Shown here: in pieces, positions 18,793 to 27,364 of the stretch
Position numbering within the stretch: the first letter of the stretch is position 1
How the letters are laid out: each line of letters starts with the position of its first letter
From: Pseudomonas beijingensis
GTDB taxonomy: Bacteria > Pseudomonadota > Gammaproteobacteria > Pseudomonadales > Pseudomonadaceae
Reading direction: 5' to 3'
NCBI RefSeq assembly: GCF_030687295.1
Contig: NZ_CP117425.1
Span: forward strand, 620,001-684,000
Length of the DNA stretch: 64,000 nucleotides
Notes under the pieces: model-generated
Told to the model about the DNA's origin: nothing
What the model saw: only the letters and a program-made list of their open reading frames with translations
The model's database searches: none
Position numbers and translations under genes: made by a program

Positions 18793-19857
18793 TCAGTCAC
18801 CGTCGTTGGCATTGAAGCCCAGTTGAATGCCCAGCGCCTTGGCCAGTTCGCCTTCGTGCAGGCGATGGACGACGTTAAGGCTGTCGTACAGATCGTTGAG
18901 TTGCTGGCGCCCGGCATCGTCGTTGAGCATTTCGGTCAACGAGCGCTGGCTGCTGGCGAACAGTTTCAAGGAGGCATCGTAGGCGGCGTCGATCTTGTCG
19001 GCCAACGGCTTCTGGTCGCTTGGCAACAGGCCGCGCAGGCCCTTGTTGTCCACGCCGGCCCAGACGGTCCTGGCCGCGCTCAGGCTGGCTTCCAGCCCTT
19101 GCAGCGACGACTGGCTGCGCCAGGCATCGGCCTGGAATGGCTGAGGTACGCCCTTGCTCTGGCGGCCCATCGGTGTGCCGAGTTTTTTCTTCAGCGTGTC
19201 CAGGGCCGTGACCTGCACGCGCAGCAGATCGGCGATGGCTTCGTGGGAGTCGGCGTAGCGCTGGTTGGGGAATTTGCTCATCTGGGCGAGCATGCCGTCG
19301 TTGGTGTTCCAGCCCGACAGGATCTCTTCGGCCAGTTGCTTCTGGCGTTCACCGATGGCGATGAGCAGCGGGCAGTACTTGGCTTTCTGGGCGGCGTCGG
19401 CCATGTCGATTTTGGCGTCGAACAGCAGGTATTCGTAGGCCGAGAGCCCTTGCACGACAACGCTGGACTTGGCCAGGCCGGCGGCGTCGATCTGCGGCTG
19501 GCTGTTGACCAACTGCTCGACCTGACGGCCCACCAGGTTTTTCTTGTCCGGCCAGAACTGCACCTGCCAGGCGCGGTTGCCCTCGGCCAGTGGACCAATC
19601 AGCAGCGGTTGCAGCTCGGCCCAGGCTTTTTGCGCCTTGAGGAAGTCGGCGCGAGCGGTGTCCAGGTTTTCCTTGCCTTGGCAGAACGCCAGGGCGCTGG
19701 TCGCCAGTTGCCGGTCGGCCTCGACCCAGCGGCTGTAGGTCGGCAGGATCACTTGTTTGGCGATGGCGGCCGAGGTGACGGCTTGTGGGTCTTGGGGCGA
19801 GCAGGCGCCGAGGGCGATGGCGGCGAGGCTGGTGAACAACAGCTTGGGACGGAACAT
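18793..19857 (-). CDS. Imelysin-family lipoprotein lacking the canonical GxHxxE motif
   Basis: A 354-aa helical periplasmic protein. The signal peptide ends in the lipobox LGAC (Cys near residue 19), so it should be lipid-anchored. Imelysin-type text includes VNSQPQIDAAGLAKSS and GLSAYEYLLFDAK. In IcmP-type imelysins the latter stretch reads GxHxxE; here the histidine position is serine while the glutamate remains. It therefore resembles the second, non-canonical imelysin of the Pseudomonas cluster rather than IcmP. It is co-transcribed between the DHOR and DUF1513 genes; the cluster is generally associated with iron acquisition. Confidence 0.85.
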   Translation of the reverse strand: MFRPKLLFTSLAAIALGACSPQDPQAVTSAAIAKQVILPTYSRWVEADRQLATSALAFCQGKENLDTARADFLKAQKAWAELQPLLIGPLAEGNRAWQVQFWPDKKNLVGRQVEQLVNSQPQIDAAGLAKSSVVVQGLSAYEYLLFDAKIDMADAAQKAKYCPLLIAIGERQKQLAEEILSGWNTNDGMLAQMSKFPNQRYADSHEAIADLLRVQVTALDTLKKKLGTPMGRQSKGVPQPFQADAWRSQSSLQGLEASLSAARTVWAGVDNKGLRGLLPSDQKPLADKIDAAYDASLKLFASSQRSLTEMLNDDAGRQQLNDLYDSLNVVHRLHEGELAKALGIQLGFNANDGD

Positions 19858-19885
19858 GTCAGGCTCCCATTTCTGGAAAAGGCAT

Positions 19886-21313
19886 TTAAAGGGAATTCAG
19901 AAAGGCCAGCAACGCAGCGCGCTGCTCGGCATTGAACGCTAAAACCTGGCGTTGCGCCGCTTGTGCTTCGCCGCCATGCCACAGCACGGCTTCGAGCAGG
20001 TTGCGGGCACGACCGTCGTGCAGGAACTGGGTGTGGCCGTTGACGGTTTCGGTCAGGCCGATGCCCCACAGTGGCGGGGTTCGCCAGTCACGACCGCTGG
20101 CCTTGAATTCGCTGCGGTTGTCAGCCAGGCCTTCACCCATGTCGTGCAGCAGCAGGTCGGTGTAGGGGCGGATGACCTGGTTGGCCAACTCCGGTTCGGC
20201 GGCGTTGGCGGCGGTGGTGTATTTCGGTGTGTGGCAAGACTGGCAGCCGGCCTGGAAAAACAGGTTCTTGCCCGCCAGCACTTGGGGCGAGTTCACGTCG
20301 CGACGGGCCGGCACCGCGAGGTTGCGGCTGTAGAACAGCACCAGGCGCAGGATGTTGTCGCTGACTTCCGGCTCGCCGTCCGGACCGTTACCGCTGGGCG
20401 CGCGCTGGCAGTCGACCTGGGCCTGGGTGCAGTCGTCGAAAGGGCGCAGGCTCGTGGTCAGGCCCATGTCACCGGAGAACGCGTGGACGTTCTGTTGGTT
20501 GAGGGTGGGCTGCCCGGCTTTCCAACCGAAACGCCCCAGCACGGTTTTCTGTTGCACATCGTCCCAGACCTGGTTGGGACGACCGGCGACGCCTTTGTTC
20601 TCTCGCGCCTGGGCTTTGGCGTTCGCCAGGAGCGCCTCGTCGGGGATGGCCTCCAGCAGACCCAGGCCGATCATTGGCGGTGCCACGCGGGCCGAATAGC
20701 GCGTATCGGGGTGCAGCGGGCCATACCCCAGTTGGGTGATCTGCAGGTTCGGCTTGCGCAGTTCGACGACGCTGCCGTCCTTGAAACGCACCGGGACCGG
20801 CGTGTAATCGACCCGCACCTTGCCTTCGGGAACGACACCGGGCACCGACATGTCCTGCAATTGCCCACCGTAGACCGGCTCCGGCACCACCCCCAGTTGC
20901 TCGATGACCTTGGCGTAGGCCGGTGCGTCGGGAATCGACAGGCGCACCAGCATCGACACCGCGCTGGTCGCGTCCGGCGCCGGCGGATGGCCGCGACCGT
21001 CCTTGACGTGGCAGTTCTGGCAGGCGTTGGTGTTGAACAAGGGCCCGAGGCCGTCCCGGGCGGTGGTGGTCGAAGGAGCGATCACCCAGGGGTTGCGGAA
21101 GAAACTGTTGCCGACGCTGAAATCCACGCGCCGCGAGGGCGGCAGGTTGGCCGAGGGCTGGGAAAAGGCGTTCTGATCGCTCTTGCGCACCGTCGCGGCG
21201 CCACCGGACCGGGCTTCACCCGGTTCGGCCTGGGTAAAGCGCGGGGCATCATCGCAGGCACTCAGGCCCAGGGCCATGAACAGTGCACATAAACAAAGAG
21301 GCAACGACGGCAT
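19886..21313 (-). CDS. Di-heme oxidoreductase-like (DHOR) cytochrome c lipoprotein
   Basis: A 475-aa secreted c-type cytochrome of the DHOR family. The start at 21313 (MPSLPLCLC) leads into a lipoprotein signal ending LSAC. Two heme-attachment sites are seen: CQNCH near residue 105 and CQSCH near residue 370. The longer start at 21349 would add 12 residues before the signal peptide and is less likely. It is the first gene of the three-gene cluster. DHOR proteins typically sit between two imelysins; the upstream one is absent here. Confidence 0.85.
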   Translation of the reverse strand: MPSLPLCLCALFMALGLSACDDAPRFTQAEPGEARSGGAATVRKSDQNAFSQPSANLPPSRRVDFSVGNSFFRNPWVIAPSTTTARDGLGPLFNTNACQNCHVKDGRGHPPAPDATSAVSMLVRLSIPDAPAYAKVIEQLGVVPEPVYGGQLQDMSVPGVVPEGKVRVDYTPVPVRFKDGSVVELRKPNLQITQLGYGPLHPDTRYSARVAPPMIGLGLLEAIPDEALLANAKAQARENKGVAGRPNQVWDDVQQKTVLGRFGWKAGQPTLNQQNVHAFSGDMGLTTSLRPFDDCTQAQVDCQRAPSGNGPDGEPEVSDNILRLVLFYSRNLAVPARRDVNSPQVLAGKNLFFQAGCQSCHTPKYTTAANAAEPELANQVIRPYTDLLLHDMGEGLADNRSEFKASGRDWRTPPLWGIGLTETVNGHTQFLHDGRARNLLEAVLWHGGEAQAAQRQVLAFNAEQRAALLAFLNSL

Positions 21314-21372
21314 CGGGCGACCTGGGCGATAGGTGAAAAGAGGGCGCAAAGTCTAACAGGGCGGGGCAGATT

Positions 21373-21389
21373 GAATAAGAGGAATTATC
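21373..21389 (-). promoter_or_regulatory. Possible Fur-like site upstream of the DHOR operon
   Basis: Read on the minus strand GATAATTCCTCTTATTC resembles a Fur box (GATAAT...TTATC), about 60 bp before the DHOR start. The match is partial and by eye; it fits the known iron link of this cluster. Confidence 0.25.
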
Positions 21390-21460
21390 GTTTGGTTTAA
21401 TGAGATCGTGCTTGCCGTTGGGTACGGCCACGTCGCTCACCTTGCCTTGTTTGATTTCCA

Positions 21461-21570
21461 GTGGCGAGGGAGCTTTTGTGGCGAGGGAGCTTGCTCCCGC
21501 TCGGTTGCGCAGCAACCGTAAAATCTTGGGGCTACTTCGTAGCCCAGCGGGAGCAAGCTCCCTCGCCACA
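21461..21570. repeat. REPIN of the GTGGCGAGGGAGC class
   Basis: GTGGCGAGGGAGCTTGCTCC at 21478 and its complement ending at 21570, with a solitary partial copy GTGGCGAGGGAGC at 21461. The spacer itself forms a palindrome (TTGCGCAGCAA). This is a different REP class from GTGGGAGCGAGC. Confidence 0.8.
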
Positions 21571-21585
21571 GGTTCATTTTTGAAC

Positions 21586-22914
21586 TTAAGGTAGTACCAC
21601 GGCCCCCGGCACCAACGGCAGTTCCAATGTCGCAATGAAGCCGCCTTCGGGATGGTTACCTAATACCAGCGCACCACCATGGCGTTCGGCGGCACGGCGT
21701 GCGATGGCCAGGCCCAGGCCATGGCCGGCGGCAGTCTGGCCGGGGGCGCGGTAGAACGGTTCGCCCAATTGCCCCAGGTGTTCGGCCTCCACGCCGGGCC
21801 CGTGGTCGCGCACGCTGATCAGGATCCGTTCGCCCTGGCGCACCGCGCGCATCTCGATCGATGGCCCGCTCGGATTGAAGCGCTGGGCGTTGCGCAGCAG
21901 GTTGTCCACCGCCCGCTCGATCATGGTCGGCCAGCCCTTGAGGGTCAGGTCCGCCTCGGTTTCAAGCTGCACGGTTTGCTCCGGTGAAGCCAACTGCGCA
22001 TCTTTTTGCAGGGTGACCAGCAAACCGTTGAGGTCCACCTCTTCGGCGCCGGCGTTGTCGGCATCGACCCGGGCCAGGACCAGGATTTCGCTGATCAGCG
22101 CCTCCAGGCGATCGCATTCGCGGGTCAGGCGCGGCCAGAGTTTTTCACGTTCCTCGGGGGTGGCCCGTTCAGCCAATGCCAAGGCAATGCGCAGTCGGGC
22201 CAGGGGCGAGCGCAGTTCGTGGGACACGTCGCGCAGCAGTTGGCGCTGGCTGGCAATCAAGCTTTGCAGGCGTGCGCCCATGCGGTTGAAGTCAGTGGCC
22301 AATACGCCGAATTCATCCCGACGATTGGCCAGTTTGGCGAGGCTGTTCTGTTGGTAGGTGGCTTGCCCCAGGTCATGCACGGCGCCGCGCAGGCGACTCA
22401 GTGGACGGGTGATGGAGAAGGTCACCAACAAGCTGAACAGTGTCAGCACCACCAACGCGATCCCCAGTGCACTGAGGGGCAAGAGCAGGCTCTCGCGGTG
22501 CCAGGCGTCCAGTTCAGGATGGGGAATGCGGTAGATGAACAGGTAAGTGTCGCCGGTTTTGGCGCTGGTGAACTCGTCGGTCAGCCGCCGCCAGGGCAGG
22601 CGCTTTTGCCGTGCCTCGAAGGCGGCGGCGCGAGGCGGGAAGGTGCCGCGTACCACCGGGTCACCGCTTTCGTTGAGCACCTGGACGTCGATGCGATACT
22701 GGCGCTTGCGTTGTTGCAGGATGTCCTGGGCGGCGTCCTCGCCCTGACTTTCATAGGTTTGCGTCCATTCTTCGGCCAGGGTGTTGAGGCCCGGGTGGCG
22801 GCTGAGGATCCAGGCGTCCTGGTTCAGCATGTGGCCCATCAGGATCGAAAGCCCTGCAACCAGGGTGATGGCCAGCCAGAAACTGGCCAGGATGCGCCAG
22901 AACAATGAACGCAC
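21586..22914 (-). CDS. Sensor histidine kinase, CpxA/CpxS-like
   Basis: A 442-aa inner-membrane kinase. TM1 lies at about residues 5-25 and TM2 at about 150-172, with a periplasmic sensor, HAMP linker, phospho-His in RDVSHELRSPLARLR, N-box NLLRNAQRF and GHGLGLAIARR. The GTG start at 22914 (VRSLFWRILASFW) is chosen because GAGG precedes it and because the upstream ATG at 22944 lies inside a terminator hairpin. Its partners are the Spy-like gene and the response regulator upstream on the same strand, the arrangement I recall for the P. aeruginosa Cpx-like envelope stress system. Confidence 0.88.
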   Translation of the reverse strand: MRSLFWRILASFWLAITLVAGLSILMGHMLNQDAWILSRHPGLNTLAEEWTQTYESQGEDAAQDILQQRKRQYRIDVQVLNESGDPVVRGTFPPRAAAFEARQKRLPWRRLTDEFTSAKTGDTYLFIYRIPHPELDAWHRESLLLPLSALGIALVVLTLFSLLVTFSITRPLSRLRGAVHDLGQATYQQNSLAKLANRRDEFGVLATDFNRMGARLQSLIASQRQLLRDVSHELRSPLARLRIALALAERATPEEREKLWPRLTRECDRLEALISEILVLARVDADNAGAEEVDLNGLLVTLQKDAQLASPEQTVQLETEADLTLKGWPTMIERAVDNLLRNAQRFNPSGPSIEMRAVRQGERILISVRDHGPGVEAEHLGQLGEPFYRAPGQTAAGHGLGLAIARRAAERHGGALVLGNHPEGGFIATLELPLVPGAVVLP

Positions 22915-22930
22915 GATAAATCCTCGAAAA

Positions 22931-22964
22931 CAAAGAAAGCCCAACGGCGATGGGCCGTTGGGCT
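22931..22964 (-). terminator. Intrinsic terminator/attenuator between the Spy-like gene and the sensor kinase
   Basis: GCCCAACGGC / GCCGTTGGGC (22939-22948, 22954-22963) followed on the minus strand by TTTCTTTGTTTT. It would let the chaperone gene be expressed well above the kinase. Confidence 0.75.
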
Positions 22965-22980
22965 GGGGAGCTTCAGTGCA

Positions 22981-23418
22981 TTATTGCGCTTTTTGCGGCT
23001 GTTGCGCTTTCCAGGCCTTGAACTCAGCCCACTCGGCGCGACGTTCGGCCTGTTTCTTCTGGATCGCGTCGAATTCTTTTTGCTGCTCAGGCTTCAGCAG
23101 TCCACGGATCTGGGCATCGACCTTCTGATGCCGGGCTTGCATTTCGTCCTGCATGGCTTTCTGGTCGGCTGGCGACAGCTTGGCCAGGTACTTGTCGACC
23201 AATTCCCGTTGTTCGTGGCGCTGTTCGCCCATGATATGGCGAATCTGCTGGCGTTGTTCGCGGCTCAGGTCCAGTTGGCTGTAGGGACCTTTGTCATGCA
23301 TCTGGCCGCCGTGGCGTGGGCCGTCCATCGGCCCCATCGGGCCGGGGCCTTCGGGCATGGCCATGGCGACGGTCGGCAGGGCGGCAGCGAACATCAGAGC
23401 GATAAGGGTCTTGCGCAT
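22981..23418 (-). CDS. Spy/CpxP-family periplasmic protein
   Basis: A 145-aa protein with a signal peptide (cleavage after TVAMA, near residue 20), a Gly/Pro/Met-rich linker with histidines (residues ~22-45) and a helical body with repeated LTxxQ-type motifs (LSREQRQQI, LSPADQKAM, LKPEQQKEF). The family includes the periplasmic chaperone Spy and the Cpx feedback inhibitor CpxP. ATG 23418 has AAGGAG before it. Its place between the regulator and the sensor genes supports a signalling or stress-chaperone role for this system. Confidence 0.85.
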   Translation of the reverse strand: MRKTLIALMFAAALPTVAMAMPEGPGPMGPMDGPRHGGQMHDKGPYSQLDLSREQRQQIRHIMGEQRHEQRELVDKYLAKLSPADQKAMQDEMQARHQKVDAQIRGLLKPEQQKEFDAIQKKQAERRAEWAEFKAWKAQQPQKAQ

Positions 23419-23565
23419 GGTGTGTCTCCTTGTCTCATTCCCGGTCAGTTCCGGATATGTGCAGATTACGGAGATCAAGGTCAGCGGCGGTCAGGGGGGC
23501 GTAAAGCTTGGGTAAAGACGGTTTGGTGCGGACCTGACAAATCTGCAGGGCCAAACACTAAACCC

Positions 23566-23653
23566 TGTGGGAGCAAGGCTTGCCCGCGATGAAGATAACA
23601 CGGTCTCTGAGGGAGCCGAGGTGTCTGCATCGCGGGCAAGCCTTGCTCCCACA
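23566..23653. repeat. REPIN between the Cpx-like regulator and the Spy-like gene
   Basis: TGTGGGAGCAAGGCTTGCCCGCGAT and its complement GCATCGCGGGCAAGCCTTGC... face each other around a ~35-bp spacer. It lies between two genes of one system, separating regulator from Spy-like gene by 252 bp. Confidence 0.8.
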
Positions 23654-23670
23654 GCTCAGCGGCGCAGTGC

Positions 23671-24348
23671 TTAGAGGCTGTAGTAGTAACCACGGCTACG
23701 CAGCGCCACGATGCGCGGACGGCCGTCGGGGTGGGGGCCGATTTTCTTGCGCAGGTTGCTCACGTGCATGTCGAGGCTGCGATCGTACAGGGTCAGTTTG
23801 CGGCCCAGGGCGATCTGCGCCAGTTCCTGCTTGTCCAGCGGCTCGCCCGGCTGCTTGAGCAGTGCTTCGAGCAGGCGGCTTTCGGAAACGGTGAGGGTCT
23901 GTTCCTGTTCGTCGATGCTGACCACGCCACGCACCGGGCTGAAGGTCAGGTCACCCAGTTCGATCTGGCTGGACACGGCCGTCGGGTGGCTGCGGCGCAG
24001 CACGGCGCGCAGGCGGGCGGTCAGTTCCCGTGGGTCGCAGGGCTTGGCCAGGTAGTCATCGGCGCCCAGTTCCAGGCCAAGGATACGGTCCAGCGGTTCA
24101 CCCCGGGCCGACAGCATCAGCACCGGCAATTCCGGGTGATCGGTGCGCAATTGCTTGAGCAGTTCCAGGCCACTGCCGTCGGGCAGCATCACGTCCAGGA
24201 CCACGGCAGCCGGGGCGGTTTCGGCCAGGGCCTTGCGGGCACTCTGGCCATCGTGACAGGCGCGGGCCTGAAACCCTTCCTGGCTCAGCCAACTCACGAG
24301 GAGCTCACACAGCTCCTGGTCATCATCTATCAGTAACAGCTCGCTCAT
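23671..24348 (-). CDS. Response regulator, CpxR-like (OmpR family)
   Basis: A 225-aa regulator: receiver domain 1-115 with D8-D9-D10, phospho-Asp in VVLDVMLPDGS (about residue 52) and Lys in YLAKPCDP; winged-helix DNA-binding domain from about 125 ending IVALRSRGYYYSL. Partner kinase and Spy-like gene lie downstream on the same strand, though a REPIN separates it from them. Confidence 0.88.
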   Translation of the reverse strand: MSELLLIDDDQELCELLVSWLSQEGFQARACHDGQSARKALAETAPAAVVLDVMLPDGSGLELLKQLRTDHPELPVLMLSARGEPLDRILGLELGADDYLAKPCDPRELTARLRAVLRRSHPTAVSSQIELGDLTFSPVRGVVSIDEQEQTLTVSESRLLEALLKQPGEPLDKQELAQIALGRKLTLYDRSLDMHVSNLRKKIGPHPDGRPRIVALRSRGYYYSL

Positions 24349-24355
24349 GACTCAC

Positions 24356-24766
24356 TCAATTTAGCCATTGCCGACGTTGTCTACGTCCACCGCTGGCAAA
24401 GATACCGCAGAGCAAGGCCAATAGCGCTACCCCGGCACCAATGACGAACCATTGCTGTTGATCGGTCAGCAGGCGCGGCAGCGGGCTGGCCTGGGCTTCC
24501 TTGAGTTGCAGCTTCAGGCGCTGGTTTTCCTGGCGCAGTCGGGCCAGCACCGCGCTTTCGCGTTCGCTGTCGGCATTTTTCAGTTGTTTGCTCAGCTCTT
24601 CACGCTGGCGCTCGCTGTCTTTCAAGCGTTGCTGCAATTCAGCGATCTGGCCGCCGGCGCTCAGGGACAAGGGCGCCGAATGACTGCCCTCGGTGCTTTC
24701 CTCGCCATGGGCGGGCGCTCCGATCGCCAACGAGACCAACAACAGGCACAACGGACCTTTGCGCAT
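24356..24766 (-). CDS. Periplasmic coiled-coil protein with a C-terminal membrane anchor
   Basis: A 136-aa protein: signal peptide (1-20, ending APAHG), a Ser/Gly stretch, a coiled coil (about 45-95, IAELQQRLKDSERQREELSK) and a C-terminal transmembrane helix (about 108-128, WFVIGAGVALLALLCGIF) with a short basic tail. The layout is like the C-terminal half of YgiM/TIGR04211 proteins without the SH3 domain. No function is known to me. Its stop lies eight bases upstream of the CpxR-like start codon, so it may be co-transcribed with that regulator. Confidence 0.7.
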   Translation of the reverse strand: MRKGPLCLLLVSLAIGAPAHGEESTEGSHSAPLSLSAGGQIAELQQRLKDSERQREELSKQLKNADSERESAVLARLRQENQRLKLQLKEAQASPLPRLLTDQQQWFVIGAGVALLALLCGIFASGGRRQRRQWLN

Positions 24767-24872
24767 TGCAACTCCTGAATTCCAATCGAGATTAGACAGG
24801 TTGTCGGCAGGCAAATGAGAAAGATGAGCAACTGAGCGCAATGAGCCGCGCAGGCTCATCGCGCCAGGGGGG

Positions 24873-25172
24873 TTACGGCAGGACTTGCTTGAACGGCTTG
24901 ACCACGACATCGGCGTAGACGCCGGCCGCCACGAACGGATCGGCCTTGGCCCAGGCTTGTGCGTCGGTCAGGGAGGCGAATTCGGCTACGATCAGGCTGC
25001 CGGTGAAACCCGCGGCGCCCGGGTCATTGCTGTCCACCGCCGGGTGCGGGCCGGCCAGCACGATACGACCTTCGGCCTTGAGCTGTTGCAGGCGCTCCAG
25101 GTGTGCCGGACGCACGGCCAGGCGTTTTTCCAGGGAATCGGCGACGTCGGTGGCAATGATTGCGTAGAGCAT
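24873..25172 (-). CDS. yciI: YciI-family protein
   Basis: A 99-aa YciI-like protein with a ferredoxin-like fold. The conserved H in [11 protein letters not shown] and D in [15 protein letters not shown] are present, as is [13 protein letters not shown]. The family shows weak hydrolase or dehalogenase activities in studied members; the physiological role is unclear. It begins one base after the yciB stop (TGAC ATG), so the two are translationally linked. Confidence 0.9.
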   Translation of the reverse strand: MLYAIIATDVADSLEKRLAVRPAHLERLQQLKAEGRIVLAGPHPAVDSNDPGAAGFTGSLIVAEFASLTDAQAWAKADPFVAAGVYADVVVKPFKQVLP

Positions 25173-25173
25173 G

Positions 25174-25770
25174 TCAGTCCTCGGTTTTAGGCGTGGTGGG
25201 GTCGGCATCGTGCAGGTGACGGGACAGGTAGATGCCCTGGCCAATCAGGAACAGCAGCGTCATGCCCAGGCTGCCGAAGACCTTGAAGTCGACCCAGTAC
25301 TCCTGGAACGTGAACGCAACGAACAGGTTGGCGGCGCCGCAGAACAGGAAAAACGCGATCCAGGCGATGTTCAACCGGGTCCAGATCAGTTCCGGCAGGT
25401 TGATGGCGTGGCCCATGATGCGCTTGATCAGCAGGCGATCACCGATGAAGTGGCTGCCGATGAAGGCGAGGGCGAACAGCCAGTTGACCACCGGGGCCTT
25501 CCATTTGAGGAAGGTTTCGCTGTGGAACGCCAGGGTCAGGCTGCCGAACACAAGGCAGGCGATCAGGGTCAGCCACTGGCTCTTCTCCAGCTTGCGCTGG
25601 GACACGAACAGCGCGCCGTAGACCACCAGGGAGCTGATGATCAGCACCGCGGTGGCGCTGTAAATACCGCCTACAGTCAAGGAGTGACCGGCGAAATCGA
25701 CGGCCCGGGGATCAAGTTTGTAGACGATGAAAAACAGCAGGAGCGGGATGAAGTCGATGAATTGTTTCAC
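25174..25770 (-). CDS. yciB: Inner-membrane septation protein YciB/IspA
   Basis: A 198-aa inner-membrane protein with five to six membrane segments, of usual length. It begins [18 protein letters not shown] and contains [19 protein letters not shown] and the invariant-looking [16 protein letters not shown] block. In E. coli YciB affects envelope integrity and works with DcrB; in Shigella it was named for intracellular septation. GTG 25770 is the start, as the family begins VKQFIDF; the ribosome site is weak. First gene of a pair with yciI, divergent from the PHP gene. Confidence 0.92.
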   Translation of the reverse strand: MKQFIDFIPLLLFFIVYKLDPRAVDFAGHSLTVGGIYSATAVLIISSLVVYGALFVSQRKLEKSQWLTLIACLVFGSLTLAFHSETFLKWKAPVVNWLFALAFIGSHFIGDRLLIKRIMGHAINLPELIWTRLNIAWIAFFLFCGAANLFVAFTFQEYWVDFKVFGSLGMTLLFLIGQGIYLSRHLHDADPTTPKTED

Positions 25771-25857
25771 AGTGGCAGCCAGAAGCAGGATGTGGCGGCA
25801 TAATAACAAACATCCTTGGCCGCGATAGGGCCAGCTGATTTGAGGTAACAAACTCTC

Positions 25858-26721
25858 GTGAATGTTGATTTGCACTGCCATAGCACGGCCTCCGATGGCG
25901 CCCTGGCGCCTGCGGTTCTGGTGGCGCGGGCGTTCGAGCACGGCGTGCGAGTCCTGGCCCTGACCGATCACGACACCCTCGAAGGCCTCGACGAGGCCCG
26001 TAGCGCCGCCACGGCGTTGGGCATGCAGCTGGTCAATGGGGTCGAGCTGTCATGCACTTGGGGCGGGGCGACCATCCATGTGCTGGGCTACGGTTTCGAT
26101 GTGAATGCGCCAGCGTTGGTCCAGGCCATCGCACAACTGCGCGACGGCCGCTGGCTGCGTTCCGAAGAGATCAGCCGCAAGCTGGCCCTCAAGGGCATGC
26201 CCGGTGCGCTGGACGGCGCCCGGCAGATGCAGCAGGAGCTGGGCGACAGTGGCAACGCACCGGCCCGGCCACACTTTGCCGACTGGATGGTGCGCGAAGG
26301 GTTCGTCAAGGATCGCGCCGAAGCGTTCCGCAAATGGCTGGGGGCCGGCAAGCTGGGGGACGTCAAGCAACATTGGCCGACCCTGGAAGATACCGTCGCG
26401 ACCCTGCGAGCCGCTGGCGCCTGGGTCAGCCTGGCGCATCCATGGCACTATGATTTCACCCGCAGCAAGCGCCGCCGTCTGGTCGCCGACTATATTCAAG
26501 CAGGGGGCCATGCCATCGAGGTGGTCAACGGCCATCAGCCTGCCGAGCAGGTGGGCAGCTTGGCGATCCTGGCCCGTGAGTTCGGCCTGCTGGTCACCGC
26601 CGGCAGTGATTTCCATGGCCCTGGGGGCTGGTCCGAGATAGGCGAATACCGCCCGTTGCCGGAAGATCTGCCACCACTTTGGTGTAGATTCAAACATGAT
26701 CCCGTTACCGCCGCCGTCTGA
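25858..26721 (+). CDS. PHP-domain phosphoesterase (RNase AM/TrpH family)
   Basis: A 287-aa metal-dependent phosphoesterase. The PHP motifs are seen: [11 protein letters not shown] (residues 4-14), [10 protein letters not shown] (about 37-46), the glutamate in NGVELSC, and [10 protein letters not shown] near the end. E. coli RNase AM (YciV/TrpH) is a 5'-3' exonuclease acting on RNA and on 3',5'-bisphosphonucleotides, and this gene has the same neighbour (yciO). The start is GTG at 25858 with GAGG upstream. It overlaps no gene; yciO starts 13 bp after its stop. Confidence 0.88.
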   Translation: MNVDLHCHSTASDGALAPAVLVARAFEHGVRVLALTDHDTLEGLDEARSAATALGMQLVNGVELSCTWGGATIHVLGYGFDVNAPALVQAIAQLRDGRWLRSEEISRKLALKGMPGALDGARQMQQELGDSGNAPARPHFADWMVREGFVKDRAEAFRKWLGAGKLGDVKQHWPTLEDTVATLRAAGAWVSLAHPWHYDFTRSKRRRLVADYIQAGGHAIEVVNGHQPAEQVGSLAILAREFGLLVTAGSDFHGPGGWSEIGEYRPLPEDLPPLWCRFKHDPVTAAV

Positions 26722-26734
26722 ACAGGTAGAACAT

Positions 26735-27364
26735 GTGAGTCAATTTTTCCAGATTCATCCGGAAAACCCGCAAGCGCGCCTGATCAAACAGGCTGTGGAA
26801 ATCATTCGTGGCGGTGGCGTGGTGGTCTATCCCACCGACTCGTCCTACGCCATCGGTTGCCAGATCGGCGACAAGAATGCCGTGGAGCGTGTCAGACGCC
26901 TGCGTCAACTGGACGACAAGCACAATTTCGCGCTCATCTGCAGCGACCTCTCGCAGTTGGGCCTGTTCGCCAAGATCGACACCGGCACCTTCCGCTTGCT
27001 CAAGGCGCATTTGCCGGGGCCGTACACGTTCATTCTCAATGCCACGCGGGAAGTCCCGCGGCTGTTGCTGCACCCGAAAAAACGCACCATCGGCCTGCGG
27101 GTGCCGAGCCATCCCATCGCCCTGGCACTGTTGGCGGAGCTGGGTGAGCCGCTGATGAGCGTGACGCTGATCATGCCTGGCGAGACCGAGCCGTTGACCG
27201 ATCCCTATGAGATGCGCCAGATACTCGAGCATCAGGTGGATCTGATCATCGATGGCGGTTTTGGCGGCATGTCGGCGTCCACGGTGATCAACCTGGCCGA
27301 TGGCGAACCCCAGGTGGTGCGCGTCGGTTGCGGCGATCCGACGCCGTTCATGGTCGAGGCCTGA
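26735..27364 (+). CDS. yciO: Sua5/YciO/YrdC-family protein YciO
   Basis: A 209-aa protein of the threonylcarbamoyl-AMP synthase superfamily. It has the phosphate/nucleotide-binding text PTDSSYAIGC, KHNFALIC, LPGPYTFIL and IGLRVPSHP and SASTVINL. YciO proteins differ from TsaC/Sua5 and do not reliably replace them; their cellular role is uncertain. GTG 26735 (SQFFQIHPENPQ) is chosen over ATG 26696 since the latter lies deep in the PHP gene. Its stop is immediately followed by the scpA start. Confidence 0.9.
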   Translation: MSQFFQIHPENPQARLIKQAVEIIRGGGVVVYPTDSSYAIGCQIGDKNAVERVRRLRQLDDKHNFALICSDLSQLGLFAKIDTGTFRLLKAHLPGPYTFILNATREVPRLLLHPKKRTIGLRVPSHPIALALLAELGEPLMSVTLIMPGETEPLTDPYEMRQILEHQVDLIIDGGFGGMSASTVINLADGEPQVVRVGCGDPTPFMVEA

